Below, one piece after another: positions 47,112 to 58,841 of a DNA stretch of 64,000 nucleotides. The stretch spans positions 732,294,587 through 732,358,586 of the forward strand of contig CM022303.1 of NCBI GenBank assembly GCA_011799875.1, given 5' to 3'. How positions within the stretch are numbered: position 1 is the stretch's first letter; each line of letters begins with the position of its first letter. A program made the translations under genes and the position numbers. The notes beneath the pieces were generated by a model. It worked only from the letters and a program-made list of their open reading frames with translations, was not told the origin of the DNA and did not search any database. This DNA comes from Thinopyrum elongatum. Taxonomy: Eukaryota > Streptophyta > Magnoliopsida > Poales > Poaceae.

Positions 47112-47925
47112 AAAACACACTTAAGTCTAACATTCTTCCTATGCATAGGCATTTTATAGGAGAACAAATTATCAAGAAAAGCAATCTCTAGCATATGCAA
47201 ATAGGAAGAATGAAGCATGAATAATTTCAACATCACGAGAGGCAATTTAGTAACATTAAGATTTCTATAACCATATTTTCCTCTCTCATAATAATTATAT
47301 GTAGGATCATAACAAAACTCAATCATATAGCTATGATAAACAATATTCTCTCTATGATCCATATGCAAAAAAGTTTTACAATCTCCAAAATAGTGGGATT
47401 ATCATCAACTAAAGTCATGACCTCTCCAAACCCACTTTTATCAAAAATCTCATAAGATTGAACACTCTGCAAAGTAGTGGGATCATTTTTACCTAAAGTT
47501 GATGCTCTTCCAAACCCACTTTTAATAGTACTGCCAATATTATTATCAATATCATATTCATCATGAGTCTTAAATAAATTTTCGAGATCATAAGAAGCAT
47601 TATCGCCCCAATCACGATCATTTCAATAAGTAGTGGACATAACATAATTATCATCCCCAAGCTTGTAGTTTTGCATATTATTAGCACAATTCTCATTAAT
47701 AGAATTTGTAGTAACATCATTGCAATCATGCTTTTCAATCAAGGTGCTATCATAATTCACTTTATAAATTTCTTCTTGTAACACTTGATCACAATTTTCA
47801 GATTCATGATTTTCAAGCAAAACTTCATAGAGAAAATCAAGAGCACTCAAATCACTAGCAATTGGTTCATTATAATTGGATCTTTTGAACAGATTACTAA
47901 GTGGATGAGGATCCATAGTGGTCAT
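47112..47925 (-). pseudogene. RT-V copy of the unrecognised ORF, split by solo LTR
   Basis: On the minus strand an N-terminal frame (47925-47623) aligns with the RT-II protein ('NNMQNYKLGD', 'KHDCNDV') but has a longer N-terminus containing 'ALDFLYEVLLENHESEN'. A second frame (47368 leftward) carries 'NYYERGKYGY' and 'MPMHRKNVRLKC'. Frameshifts separate the two, and the solo LTR inserted immediately after the 'RLK' codons. It is more divergent than the RT-IV copy, so motif conservation here is more informative. Confidence 0.7.
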
Positions 47926-48099
47926 AAATTTTGGTTTTACTTTCTGTTGTTGAGTGTTGACATGGTATTAAAGGCAAGCAAGCAAACAAGCAAATAAAAT
48001 ATTTTTGTGTTTTTATAATTTTTTTATAGAAAGAAAAATAAAGTAATTGCAAGTGATTGATAGTTTGTGCGAAGGTACTTGTTAATTTTGATGATGTCT

Positions 48100-48116
48100 C
48101 CCCGGCAACGGCGCCA
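48100..48116 (-). other. RT-V primer-binding site (tRNA-Asp)
   Basis: CCCCGGCAACGGCGCCA on the plus strand, the complement of the tRNA-Asp primer site, 11 bp inside the LTR end. Confidence 0.9.
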
Positions 48117-48127
48117 GAAATTCTTCC

Positions 48128-48155
48128 TGCTACTTGTAGTCTGCATTGTTTTTTT
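48128..48155 (-). repeat. RT-V 5' LTR, inner end
   Basis: TGCTACTTGTAGTCTGC..., the same terminal sequence as 38354. It is cut after a T-run by the copia element. Confidence 0.85.
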
Positions 48156-49911
48156 TGAAGGAAATATGCCCTAGAGGCAATAATAAAGTTGTTATTTATA
48201 TTTCCTTAAATATCTTGATAAATGTTTAATATTCATGCTAGTATTGTATTAACCGAAAACTTGATACATGTGTGGATACATAGACAAAACACAGTGTCCC
48301 TAGTAAGCCTCTACTAGACTAGATCGTTAATCAAAGATGGTTAAGTTTCCTGACCATAGACATGAGATGTCATTTGATGAACGGGATCACATCATTAGGA
48401 TAATGATGTGATGGACAAGACCCATCCGTTAGCATAGCATATTGAACGTTTAGTTTTATTGCTATTGCTTTCTTCATGACTTATACATGTTCCTCTGACT
48501 ATGAGATTATGCAACTCCCGAATACCGGAGGATCACTTTGTGTGCTATCAAACGTCACAACGTAACTGGGTGATTATAAAGATGCTCTACAGGTGTCTCC
48601 GAAGGTGTTTGTTGGGTTGGCATAGATCAAGATTAGAATTTGTCACTCCGTTTATCGGAGAGGTATCTCTGGGCCCTCTCGGTAATGCACATCACTATAA
48701 GCCTTGCAAGGAACGTGACTAATGAGTTAGTTACAGGATGATGCATTACGGAACAAGTAAAGAGACTTGCCAATAATGTGATAGAACTAGGTATGGAGAT
48801 ACCGACGATTGAATCTCGGGCAAGTAACATACCGATGACAAAGGGAATAACGTATGTTGTCATAACGGTTCGACCGATAAAGATCTTCATAGAATATGTG
48901 GGAGCCAATATGAGCATCCAGGTTCTGCTATTGGTTATTGATCGAAGAGGTGTCTCGGTCATGTCTACATAGTTCTCGAACCCGTAGGGTCCGCACGCTT
49001 AATGTTTGATGATGATTTGTATTATAAGTTGTGTGTTTTGGTGACGGAAGTTTGTTCGGAGTCCCAGATGAGATCACGGACATGATGAGGAGTCTCGAAA
49101 TGGTCGAGAGGTAAAGATTCATATATTGGAAGGTTATATTCGGACACCGGAATGGTTCCGGAGTAATTCGGGTATTGTTCGGAGTACCGAGGGGTTACCG
49201 GAACCCACCGGGGAAGTTAATGGGCCTTATTGGGCCATAGTGGAGAGAGGGAGGAAGGCCACAAGGTGGCGCGTGCCTCCCCCTGCCTAGTCCGAATTGG
49301 ACAAGGGGTGGGGGGCGCGGCCCCTCCTTTTCTTCTCCGTCTCCTCCCTTTCCCCTTTTCCCTCTCCGTTGGAAGGAAGGGGGGGCCGAATCCTACAAGG
49401 AGTGGAGTCCTAGTAGGACTCCCCCCCTTGGCGCACCTCCTCCTGTCCTGCCGCCTCCTTCCCCTCTCCTTTATATACGTGGGCAGGGGGCACTCCAAAG
49501 GCACATCAATTGTTCTCTTAGCCGTGTGCGGTGCCCCCGTCCACTGTTTACTCCTCTGGTCATAGCGTCGTAGTGCTTAGGCGAAGCCCTGCGCGGATCA
49601 CATCACCAACACCGTCACCACGATGTCGTGCTGATGGAACTCATCGACTCCTTTGTACCTCTACTAGATCAAGATTTTGAGGGACGTCATCGAGCTGAAC
49701 GTGTGCAGAACTCGGAGGTGCCGTACGTTCGGTGCTTGATCGATTGGATCATGAAGACGTTCGACTACATCAACTGCGTTAAGCTAACGCTTCCGCTTTC
49801 GGTCTATGAGGGTACGTGGACACACTCTCCCCTCTCGTTGCAATGCATCTCCTAGATAGATATTGCGTGAGCATAGAAATTTTTCGAAATTGCATGCTAC
49901 GTTCCCCAACA
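48156..49911 (+). repeat. Copia 5' LTR
   Basis: Starts TGAAGGAAATATGCCCTAGA and ends GTTCCCCAACA, the ends I know from BARE/Angela/WIS LTRs. A TATATA box lies at 49472-49477 downstream of a pyrimidine-rich block. No gene. Confidence 0.92.
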
Positions 49912-49912
49912 A

Positions 49913-49930
49913 TGGCATCCGAGCCAGGTC
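49913..49930 (+). other. Copia primer-binding site (initiator tRNA-Met type)
   Basis: TGGCATCCGAGCCAGGTC, one base after the LTR. It resembles the usual TGGTATCAGAGC with two changes. Confidence 0.75.
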
Positions 49931-51141
49931 TATGCGTAGATGATATGCACGAGTAGAACACAAAGAGTTGTGGGCGATAATTGTCATACTGCTTACCACC
50001 AACGTCTTACTTTGATTCGGCGGTATTGTTGGATGAAGCGGCCCGGACCAAGATTACATGACCGCATTCATGAGACTGGTTCTACCGACGTGCTTTGCAC
50101 ATAGGTGGCTGGCGGGTGTCTGTTTCTCCAACTTTAGTTGAATCTAGTTTCACTACGGCCGATCCTTGTTGAAGGTTAAAACAGCACACTTGACGAAAAA
50201 TCGTTGTGGTTTTGATGCGTAGGTAAGAATGGTTCTTACTAGAAGCCCGTAGCAGCCACATAAAACTTGAAACAACAAAGTAGAAGACGTCTAACTTGTT
50301 TTTGCAGGGCATGTTGTGATGTGATATGGTCAAGACATGATGTGATACACGTTATTGTATGAGATGATCATGTTTTGTAAAAGTTATCGGCAACTGGCAG
50401 GAGCCTTATGGTTGTCGCTTTATTATATGCAATGCAAACGCCATGTAATTGTTTTACTTTATCACTATGCGGTGGCGATAGTAGTAGAAGCAATAGTTGG
50501 CGAGATGACAACGATGCTACGATGGAGATCAAGGTGTCAAGCCGGTGACGATGGAGATCATGACGGTGCTTTGGAGATGGAGATCAAAGGCATAAGATGA
50601 TGATGGCCATATCATGTCACATATTATGATTGCATGTGATGTTTATCCTTTATGCATCTTATTTTGCTTAGAACGGCGGTAGCATTATAAGATGATCCCT
50701 CACTAAAATTTCAAGGTATATGTGTTCTCCCTAAGTATTCACTGTTTGCGACAGTTCGTCATGCCGAGACACCACATGATGATCGGGTGTGATAAGCTCT
50801 ACGTTCAAATACAACGGGTGCAAGACAGTTTTACACACACGGAATACTCGGGTTAAACTTGACGAGCCTAGCATGTACAAACATGGCGTCGGAACACTGG
50901 AGACCGAAAGGTGGAACGTGAATCATATAGTAGATATGATCAACATAGAGATGTTCACCATTGAAAACTACTCCATCTCACGTGATGACCGGACATGGTT
51001 TAGTTGATTTAGATCACGTGATCATTTAGATGACTCGAGGGATGTCTATCTAAGTGGGAGTTCTTAAGTAATATGATTAATTGAACTTAATTTATCATGA
51101 ACTTAGTCCTGATAGTTTTTGCATATCTATGTTGTAGATCA
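49931..51141 (+). other. Copia untranslated leader
   Basis: 1.2 kb without a supported gene, between the primer site and gag. Long leaders are usual in this family and hold packaging signals. Confidence 0.7.
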
Positions 51142-52083
51142 ATGGCCCGTGCTACCATTCCCTTGAATTTTAATGCGTTCCTAGAGAAAGCTAAGTTGAA
51201 AGATGATGGTAGCAACTACACGGACCGGGTCCATAACTTGAGGATTATCCTCATTGCTGCTCAGAAGAATTATGTCCTTGATGCACCGCTAGGTGAAAAG
51301 CCCCCTACAGACGCATAACCTGATGTTATGAACATCTGGCAAGCTAAATATGATGACTACTCGATAGTTTAGTGTGCCAAGCTTTACGGCTTAGAATCGG
51401 GAGTTCAAAGACGTTTGGAACCTCATGGACCATATGAGATGTTCCAAGAGTTGAAGTTAATATTTCAAGCAAATGCCCGAGTTGAGAGATATGAAATCTC
51501 CAACAAGTTCTATAGCTGCAAGATGGAGGAAAACAGTTCTGTCAGTGAACACATACTCAAAATGTCTGGATATTGCAATCACTTAACTCAGCTGGGATCT
51601 AATCTTCTAGTTGATTGTGTCATTGACGGAGTTCTCCAATCACTGCCACCAAGCTATAAAGGCTTCGTGATGAACTATAATATGCAAGGGATGAACAAGA
51701 CCATCGCCGAGCTCTTCGCAATGCTCAAAGCTGTGGAGGTAGAAATCAAGAAAGAGCATCAAGTGTTGATGGTTAACAAGACCACTAGTTTCAAGAAAAA
51801 GGGCAAAGGAAAGAAGGGGAAATTCAATAAGGATGGCAAGCAAGTTGCTACTCCCGGGAAGAAACCCAAGTCTGGACCAAAGCCTGAAACTGAGTGCTTC
51901 TACTGCAAAGGGACTGGACACTGGAAGCAGAACTGCCCCAAGTATTTGGCGGATAAGAAGGATGGCAAAGTGAACAAAGGTATATTTGATATACATGGTA
52001 TTGATGTGTACCTTACTAATGCTCGTAGTAGCGCCTTGGTATTTGATACTGGTTCTGTTGCTCATATTTGCAACTCGAAATAG
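51142..52083 (+). pseudogene. gag: Copia gag and start of protease
   Basis: The start MARATIPLNF at 51142 was chosen because family gag proteins begin this way; an in-frame ATG 15 codons upstream is unlikely. The capsid part is followed by a basic linker and a CCHC zinc knuckle ('CFYCKGTGHWKQNCP', about 51895-51940). The aspartic protease motif 'VFDTGSVAHI' lies just before the end. Nonsense codons occur at 51316 (TAA), 51370 (TAG, from CAG by family comparison) and 52081 (TAG). All are in one frame with no frameshift. When intact it would form virus-like particles in the cytoplasm. Confidence 0.9.
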
Positions 52084-53757
52084 GGGCTACGGATTAAACA
52101 AAGATTGGCTAAGGATGAGGTGACGATGCACGTCGGAAATGGTTCCAAGGTTGATGTGATCACCGTCGGCACGCTACCTCTACATCTACCTTCGGGATTA
52201 GTTTTAGACCTGAATAATTGTTATTTGGTGCCAGCGTTGAGCATGAACATTATATCTGGATCTTGTTTAGTGCGAGACGGTTATTCATTTAAATCAGAGA
52301 TTAATGGTTGTTCTATTTATATGAGTAATATCTTTTATGGTCTATTTTTATTGAATCTCGATTGTGATGATACACATATTCATAATATTGATGCCAAAAG
52401 ATGCAAAGTTAATAATGATAGTGCAACATATTTGTGGCACTGCCGTTTAGGTCATATTGGTGTAAAGCGCATGAAGAAACTCCATGCTGATGGACTTTTG
52501 GAATCACTTGATTATATATCATTTGATGCTTGCGAACCATGCCTCATGGGCAAGATGACTAAGACTCCGTTCTCCGGAACAATAGAGCGAGCTACTGACT
52601 TATTGGAAATAATACAGACCGATGTATGCTATCCGATGAGTATTGAGGCTCGCGGTGGGTATCATTATTTTCTGACCTTCACAGATGATTTAAGCAGATA
52701 TGGGTATATCTACTTGATGAAACACAAATCTGAAACATTTGAAAAGTTCAAAGAATTTCAGAGTGAAGTGGAGAATCATCGTAACAAGAAAATAAAGTTT
52801 CTACGATCTGATCGCGGAGGCCAATATTTGAGTTACGAGTTTGGCCTTCATTTAAAGCAATGTGGAATAGTTTCACAACTCACGCCACCTGGAACACCAC
52901 AGCGTAATGGTGTGTCTGAATGTCATAACCATACTTTATTAGATATGGTGCGATGTATGATGTCTCTTACCGATTTACCACTATCGTTTTGGGGTTATGC
53001 ATTAGAGACAGCTGCATTCACGTTAAATAGGGCACCATCTAAATCCGTTGAGACGACACCGTATGAACTATCGTTTGCCAAGAAACCTAAGCTGTCGTTT
53101 CTTAAAGTTTGGGGTTGCGATGCTTATGTGAAAAAGCTTCAACCTGATAAGCTCGAACCCAAATCGGAGAAGTGCGTCTTCATAGGATACCCAAAAGAAA
53201 CTGTTGGGTACACCTTCTATCGCAGATCCGAAGGCAAGATTTTTGTTGCTAAAAATGGATCCTTTCTAGAGAAGGAGTTTCTCTCGAAAGAAGTGAGTGG
53301 GAGGAAAGTAGAACTTGACGAGGTAATTGTACCTCCTCTCAATTTGGAAAGTAGTTCATCAGAGAAATCTGTTCCCGTGATGCCTACACCAACTAGAGAA
53401 GAAGCTAATGATGATGATCATGAAACTTCAGATCAAGTTACTACTGAACAACGTAGATCAACCAGAGTACGATCCGCTCCAGAGTGGTACTGTAATCCTA
53501 TTCTGGAAGTCATGTTACTAGACCATGGCGAACCTACGAACTATGAAGAAGCGATGATGAGCCTAGATTCCGAAAAATGGCTTGAGGCCATGAAATCCGA
53601 GATAGGATCCATGTATGAAAACAAAGTGTGGACTTTGGTGGATTTGCCCGATGATCGGCGACCCATAGAAAATAAGTGGATCTTCAAGAAGAAGACTGAC
53701 GCTGACGGTAATGTTACTGTCTACAAAGCTCGACTTGTTGCGATAGGTTTTTGACAA
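52084..53757 (+). pseudogene. pol: Copia integrase region of pol
   Basis: Continues in the gag frame. The HHCC zinc domain ('LWHCRLGHIG' ... 'CEPCLMGK', about 52432-52550) is followed by the DDE core: Asp in 'IIQTDVCYP', Asp in 'FLRSDRGGQY' and Glu in 'RNGVSECHNH'. The C-terminal 'KVWGCDAYV' and 'KCVFIGYP' motifs are those of copia integrases. The segment to 53751 then enters the RT. A TGA at 53752-53754 replaces an expected CGA (Arg) in 'AIGF*Q'. The DDE residues themselves look intact. Confidence 0.92.
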
Positions 53758-54585
53758 GTGCAAGGAGTTGACTACGATGAGACCTTCTCACCCGTAGCGA
53801 TGCTTAAGTCGGTCCGAATCATGTTAGCAATTGCCACATTTTATGATTATGAAATCTGGCAAATGGATGTCAAAACTGCATTCCTTAATGGATATCTGAA
53901 AGAAGAGTTGTATACGATGCAACCAGAAGGTTTTGTCGATCCTAAAAGTGCTAAAAAGGTGTGGAAGCTCCAGCAATCCATTTATGGACTGGTGCAAGCA
54001 TCTCGGAGCTGGAATATATGCTTTGATAGTGTGATCAAAGCATATGGTTTTATACAGACTTTTCGAGAAGCTTGTATTTACAAGAAAGTGAGTGGGAGCT
54101 CTATAGCATTTCTAATATTATATGTGGATGAGATATTGTTGATTGGAAATGATATAGAATTTCTGGATAGCATAAAAGGATACTTGAATAAAAGTTTTTC
54201 AATGAAAGACCGCGGTGAAGCTGCTTATATATTGGGCATCAAGATCTATAGAGACAGATCAAGACGCTTAATTGGACTTTCACAAAGCACATACCTTGAT
54301 AAAGTTTTGAAGAAGTTCAAAATGGATCAGTCAAAGAAAGGGTTCTTGCCTGTGTTACAAGGTGTGAAGTTGAGTCAGACTCAATGCCCGACCACTGCAG
54401 AAGATAGAGAGAAAATGAAAGTCATTCCCTATGCCTCAGCCATAGGTTCTATCATGTATGCTATGCTGTGCACCAGACCTGATGTGTGCCTTGCTATAAG
54501 TCTAGCGGGGATGTACCAAAGTAATCCAGGAGTGGATCACTGGACAGCGGTCAAGAACATCCTGAAGTACTTGAAAAGAACTTAG
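53758..54585 (+). pseudogene. pol: Copia reverse transcriptase region of pol
   Basis: Contains 'VDYDETFSPVAMLKSVRI', 'QMDVKTAFLNGYL' (first catalytic Asp), 'YGLVQASRSWN' and 'ILYVDEILLIGN' at 54115-54150. The conserved YVDD catalytic box reads YVDE here (GAG at 54130-54132), a change of a metal-binding Asp expected to abolish polymerisation. It ends at TAG 54583-54585, where the family has Lys. Confidence 0.92.
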
Positions 54586-55044
54586 GATATGTTTCTCGTT
54601 TATGGAGGTGACAAAGAGCTCGTCGTAAACGGTTACGTCGATGCTAGCTTTGACACTGATCCGGATGACTCTAAGTCGCAAAACGGATACGTGTTTATAT
54701 TGAATGGAGGAGCTGTCAGTTGGTGCAGTTCCAAGCAAAGCGTCATGGCGGGATCTACGTGTGAAGTGGAGTACATAGCTGCTTCGGAAGCAGCAAATGA
54801 AGGAGTCTGGATAAAGGAGTTCATATCCGATCTAGGTGTAATATCTAGTGCATCGGGTCCAATGAAAATCTTTTGTGACAACACTGGAGCAATTGCCTTG
54901 GCGAAGAAATCCAAGTCTCACAAGAGAACCAAACACATCAAGAGATGCTTCAACTCCATCCATGATCAAGTCAAGGAGGGAGACATAGAGATTTGCAAAA
55001 TACATATGGATCTGAATATAGCAGACCCGTTGAATAAGACTCTT
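54586..55044 (+). pseudogene. pol: Copia RNase H region, 3'-deleted
   Basis: RNase H landmarks remain: 'GYVDASFDTD' (Asp), 'CEVEYIAASEA' (Glu) and 'FCDNTGAIALAK' (Asp). The final 'NIADPLNKTLPRG' runs straight into the 3' LTR at 55045. The normal end of pol, the polypurine tract and the first 14 bp of the LTR are therefore missing. Confidence 0.9.
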
Positions 55045-56794
55045 CCTAGAGGCAATAATAAAGTTGTTATTTATATTTCCTTAAATATCATGATAAATGT
55101 TTATTATTCATGCTAGTATTGTATTAACCGGAAATTTGATACATGTGTGGATACATAGACAAAACACAGTGCCCCTAGTAAGCCTCTACTAGACTAGCTC
55201 GTTAATCAAAGATGGTTAAGTTTCCTGACCATAGACATGAGTTGTCATTTGACGAACGGGATCACATCATTAGGAGAATGATGTGATGGACAAGACCCAT
55301 CCGTTAGCATAGCATATTGATCGTTTAGTTTTATTGCTATTGCTTTCTTCATGACTTATACATGTTCCTCTGACTATGAGATTATGCAACTCCCGAATAC
55401 CGGAGGATCACTTTGTGTGCTGTCAAATGTCACAACGTAACTGGGTGATTATAAAGATGCTCTACAGGTGTCTCCAAAGGTGTTTGTTGGGTTGGCATAG
55501 ATCAAGATTACGATTTGTCACTCCGTGTATCGGAGAGGTATCTCTGGGCCCTCTCGGTAATGCACATCACTATAAGCCTTGCAAGCAATGTGACTAATGA
55601 GTTAGTTATGGGATGATGCATTACGGAACGAGTAAAGAGACTTGCCGGTAACGAGATTGAACTAGGTATGGAGATACCGACGATCGAATCTCGGGCAAGT
55701 AACGTACCGATGACAAAGGGAATAACGTATGTTGTCATAACGGTTCGACCGATAAAGATCTTCGTAGAATATGTGGGAGCCAATATGAGCATCCAGGTTC
55801 CGCTATTGGTTATTGACTGGAGAGGTGTCTCGGTAATGTCTACATAGTTCTCGAACCCGTAGGGTCCGCACGCTTAACGTTCGATGACGATTTGTATTAT
55901 GAGTTGTGTGTTTTGGTGACCGAAGTTTGTACGGAGTCCCGGATGAGATCACGGACATGACGAGGAGTCTTAGAATGGTCGAGAGGTAAAGATTCATATA
56001 TTGGAAGGTTATATTCGGACACCGGAATGGTTCCGGAGTAATTCGGGTATTTTTCGGAGTACCGAGGGGTTACCGGAACCCACCGGGGAAGTTAATGGGC
56101 CTTATTGGGCCATAGTGGAGAGAGGGAGGAAGGGAGGAAGGCCACAAGGTGGCGCGCGCCTCCCCCCTGCCCAATCCGAATTGGACAAGGGGTGTGGGGC
56201 GCGGCCCCTCCTTTCCTTCTCCCTCTCCTCCCTTTCCCCTTTCCCCTCTCCGTTGGAAGGAAGGGGGGGCGAATCCTACTAGGAGTGGAGTCCTAGTAGG
56301 ACTCCCCCCCTTGGCGCGTCTCCTCCTGGCCGGCCGCGTCCTTCCGCTCTCCTTTATATACGTGGGCAGGGGGCACCCCAAAGGCACATCAATTGTTCTC
56401 TTAGCTGTGTGCGGTGCCCCCCTCCACAGTTTACTCCTCCGGTCATAGCGTCGTAGTGCTTAGGCGAAGCCCTGCGTGGATCACATCACCAACACTGTCA
56501 CCAGGCCGTCGTGCTAACGGGACTCATTGACTCCTTTGTACCTCTACTAGATAAAGAGATTGAGGGACGTCATCGAGCTGAACGTGTGCAGAACTCGGAG
56601 GTGCCGTACGTTCGGTGCTTGATCGGTTGGATTGTGAAGACGTTCGACTACGTCAACCGCTTTAAGCTAACGCTTCCGCTTTCGGTCTACGAGGATACAT
56701 GGACACACTCTCCCCTCTCGTTGCTATGCACCTCCTAGATAGATCTTGTGTGAGCATAGAATTTTTTTGAAATTGCATGCTACGTTCCCCAACA
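55045..56794 (+). repeat. Copia 3' LTR, lacking its first 14 bp
   Basis: Aligns with the 5' LTR from CCTAGAGGCAATAATAAAG onward (equivalent to 48170). TATATA box at 56355-56360. Ends GTTCCCCAACA at 56794. Confidence 0.93.
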
Positions 56795-57532
56795 TTTTTT
56801 CCCCAAGGGGAGAGGATGATGCAATATAGTAGAGATAAGTATTTCCCTCAGTTAAGAACCAAGGTTATCAATCCAGTAGGAGAACCAAGCAAAATTCCAT
56901 TAAGCGCACCTACACACAGAAAAGCAAACACTTGCACCCAATGCAAATAAGAGCGTTGTCAATCCTCTTAGCGGTAAGTTGCAAGGGTTAAATATTATCG
57001 AGATAAATTGATAAACTAAAATACTGAATAAAATAAAAGTTAATAAATTGCAGCAACTATTTTTAGGTTTTTTATATGATTAAGATAGACCCGGGGACCA
57101 TTGTTTTCAGTAGAGACTTCTCTATTGAGCACATAAGCATACGATGGGTAAACAAATTACTGTTGGGCAATTGATAGAATAACAAATAATTATGATGGAT
57201 TCATGGCAATGATCATGTATATAGGCATCACGTCTGAGACAAGTAGACCGACTCCTGCCTGTATCTACTACTATTACTCCACCCGTCGACCGCTATCCAG
57301 CATGCATCTAGGGTATTTTGTATGAAACAGAGTAACGTCTTAAGAAAGATGACATGATGTAGAGAAGCAAATTCAAGAAATATGAATAAACCCCATCTTT
57401 TTATACTTAATGGCAGATATACAAATACGTGTCGTGTCCCCTTCTGTCACTGGGATTGAACACCGCAAGATTGAACCCATCACAATGCACCTCTCCCATT
57501 GCAAGATTAATCAATCTAGTAGGCCAAACTAA
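56795..57532 (-). repeat. RT-V 5' LTR, continued
   Basis: Collinear with 38378-39111 of the RT-V 3' LTR, ending at 'GGCCAAACTAA' where CACTA-2 begins. The paralogue continues 'ACCGATAGATCAG' (39114-39126), so the insertion point is exact. The 5 bp TTTTT at its start are the copia target duplication. The 82-codon ORF at 57429 crosses into CACTA-2 and is meaningless. Confidence 0.9.
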
Positions 57533-57544
57533 CACTAGTAGAAA

Positions 57545-57830
57545 ACAGGGCTTTGGTCCAGGCCAGCCCAGCCCATTAGTCCCGGTTCAGTCAGGAACTG
57601 GGACACATGGGGTCATACATCCCGGTTCGTGCACCCAGGGGGCCGCCCGGGGCTCGTGGGGCATTGGTCCCGGTTAGTCTGGACCCTTTGGTCCCGGTTC
57701 TAGACACGAACCGGGACCAATGGGCCTCGCTCCTGGCCCACATCCATTGGTCCCGGTTCGTGGCTGGAACCGGGACCAAAGGGTGGCCTTTAGTCCCGGT
57801 TCCAACCACGAACCAGGACCAATGTTGTGC
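57545..57830 (+). repeat. CACTA-2 5' subterminal repeats
   Basis: Many GGTCCCGGTTCGTG / CACGAACCGGGACCA units in both orientations between the terminus and the TATA box. Confidence 0.9.
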
Positions 57831-57831
57831 C

Positions 57832-57839
57832 TATATATA
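57832..57839 (+). promoter_or_regulatory. TATA box of CACTA-2 transposase gene
   Basis: TATATATA immediately after the subterminal array, matching 17070-17077 in CACTA-1. Confidence 0.75.
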
Positions 57840-57859
57840 CCCCTCACCCGCGAGCAGAG

Positions 57860-58841
57860 CACTCCACTGCTCTATTTTTTTCTGGCCGGCGAGGGGAGGG
57901 GTTTGTGGTGCTCTAGCTCACCTCCTATGCACATGAGGTGTTTGATGAAATGCCCGAGCAACACTACTTAAGCTTTCTCCTCTCCAAACTCGACCTTCAA
58001 GCTCCATTTTCCACAAGATTTGTCAAGGTTTAGCGGTCCGTCACGTCCCGTCCCCGTCTTCACCGCCATCGATCGCCCGCGCCGATCTCGTCGCCGGCAT
58101 AACCGTGGTGAGCCTCTTGTTCTTATCTTCTTTCTCAAATAAAAAAAATTCTTACTTGTATGATTTAGATAGATACTTGTCTAATTCTCTTACTTTTATT
58201 ATTGTTTGTTATTATATAGTGCGATGGTTTTGGTATCCGCCCCCGTCGGCCCTCGTCCTATCTATGATTCGGATGTGGTATATATTATATTTTATAACTA
58301 TTTGGTTCATTTATTGTTTATGACAATTATGCCGACCAACGTGACATAGATTTTTTATCTAGGAGGTATGTGAACCAGAAATTCCAACCGACCCTATTGT
58401 CGAGAGGTTAAATTTAGTTGAAGAAGAAAACAATTACTTGAAGGAAAAATTGAAAAAAAATTGAGGAGGAGAAGATGATATTGGAGTTGCATGTTGCGGA
58501 TGTCGTCGATGATCACAAGATCAAGATGGATGCAATGCGCTTCAAGATTAGAAAGTATAGAAAATATGTCATTCATACCAAGGCTTGGTATCATTATGCC
58601 GTTGGATCAATTGTTACCTTGGTTGCGATTATGATCGCATTTGTTGTTGCATTGAAATGTTTTACATAGTTTCAATGTATGGTTTAATTAGATGCTCCGG
58701 AGAGCTATATGTTGTTCAATGAGAACTATGTATGTACTTTGGTTTTAATGTGATGATGAACTTCTATTAATTTGGTCACTTATCTATTCATGATGTTTTG
58801 TAATGGTTTTTTACACACTTAGTTATATATAATGCACGCAG
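57860..58841 (+). other. CACTA-2 transposase leader with intron
   Basis: A leader exon to about 58106 ('GGCATAACCGTG' then donor GTGAGCC) is shared with CACTA-1. The intron-like part (58107-58840) ends in an acceptor-like GCACGCAG before the ATG. About 640 bp of it, including the small ORF at 58364-58669, are absent from CACTA-1. Confidence 0.65.
58364..58669 (+). pseudogene. Small coiled-coil plus membrane-helix ORF, frameshifted
   Basis: A frame from about 58364 reads 'CEPEIPTDPIVERLNLVEEE' then 'NNYLKEKLKK'. It shifts at an A8 run (about 58451-58458) into 'MILELHVADVVDDHKIKMDA', then 'AWYHYAVGSIVTLVAIMIAF', ending KCFT at 58669. Heptad-like Leu/Ile/Val spacing in the first part suggests a coiled coil, and the last about 22 residues form one clear transmembrane helix: a tail-anchored layout. 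I have a memory of similar predicted wheat proteins but know no function. The one-base shift may be real or a sequencing error in the homopolymer. Confidence 0.5.

Larger units (their letters stand above)
48156..56794 (+). mobile_element. Ty1/copia retrotransposon, BARE/Angela type, nested in RT-V
   Basis: 8,639 bp, flanked by TTTTT on both sides (48151-48155 and 56795-56799), a low-complexity duplication. Removing the element restores the RT-V LTR sequence seen at 38378-38400. LTRs are 48156-49911 and 55045-56794. The internal region has a primer site and a single-frame gag-pol in the copia order gag, protease, integrase, RT, RNase H. I counted about 29 substitutions in about 724 aligned LTR bases (48181-48904 versus 55052 onward), roughly 4%. 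It is inactive because of five nonsense codons, an altered RT active site and a missing 3' end. Confidence 0.93.
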
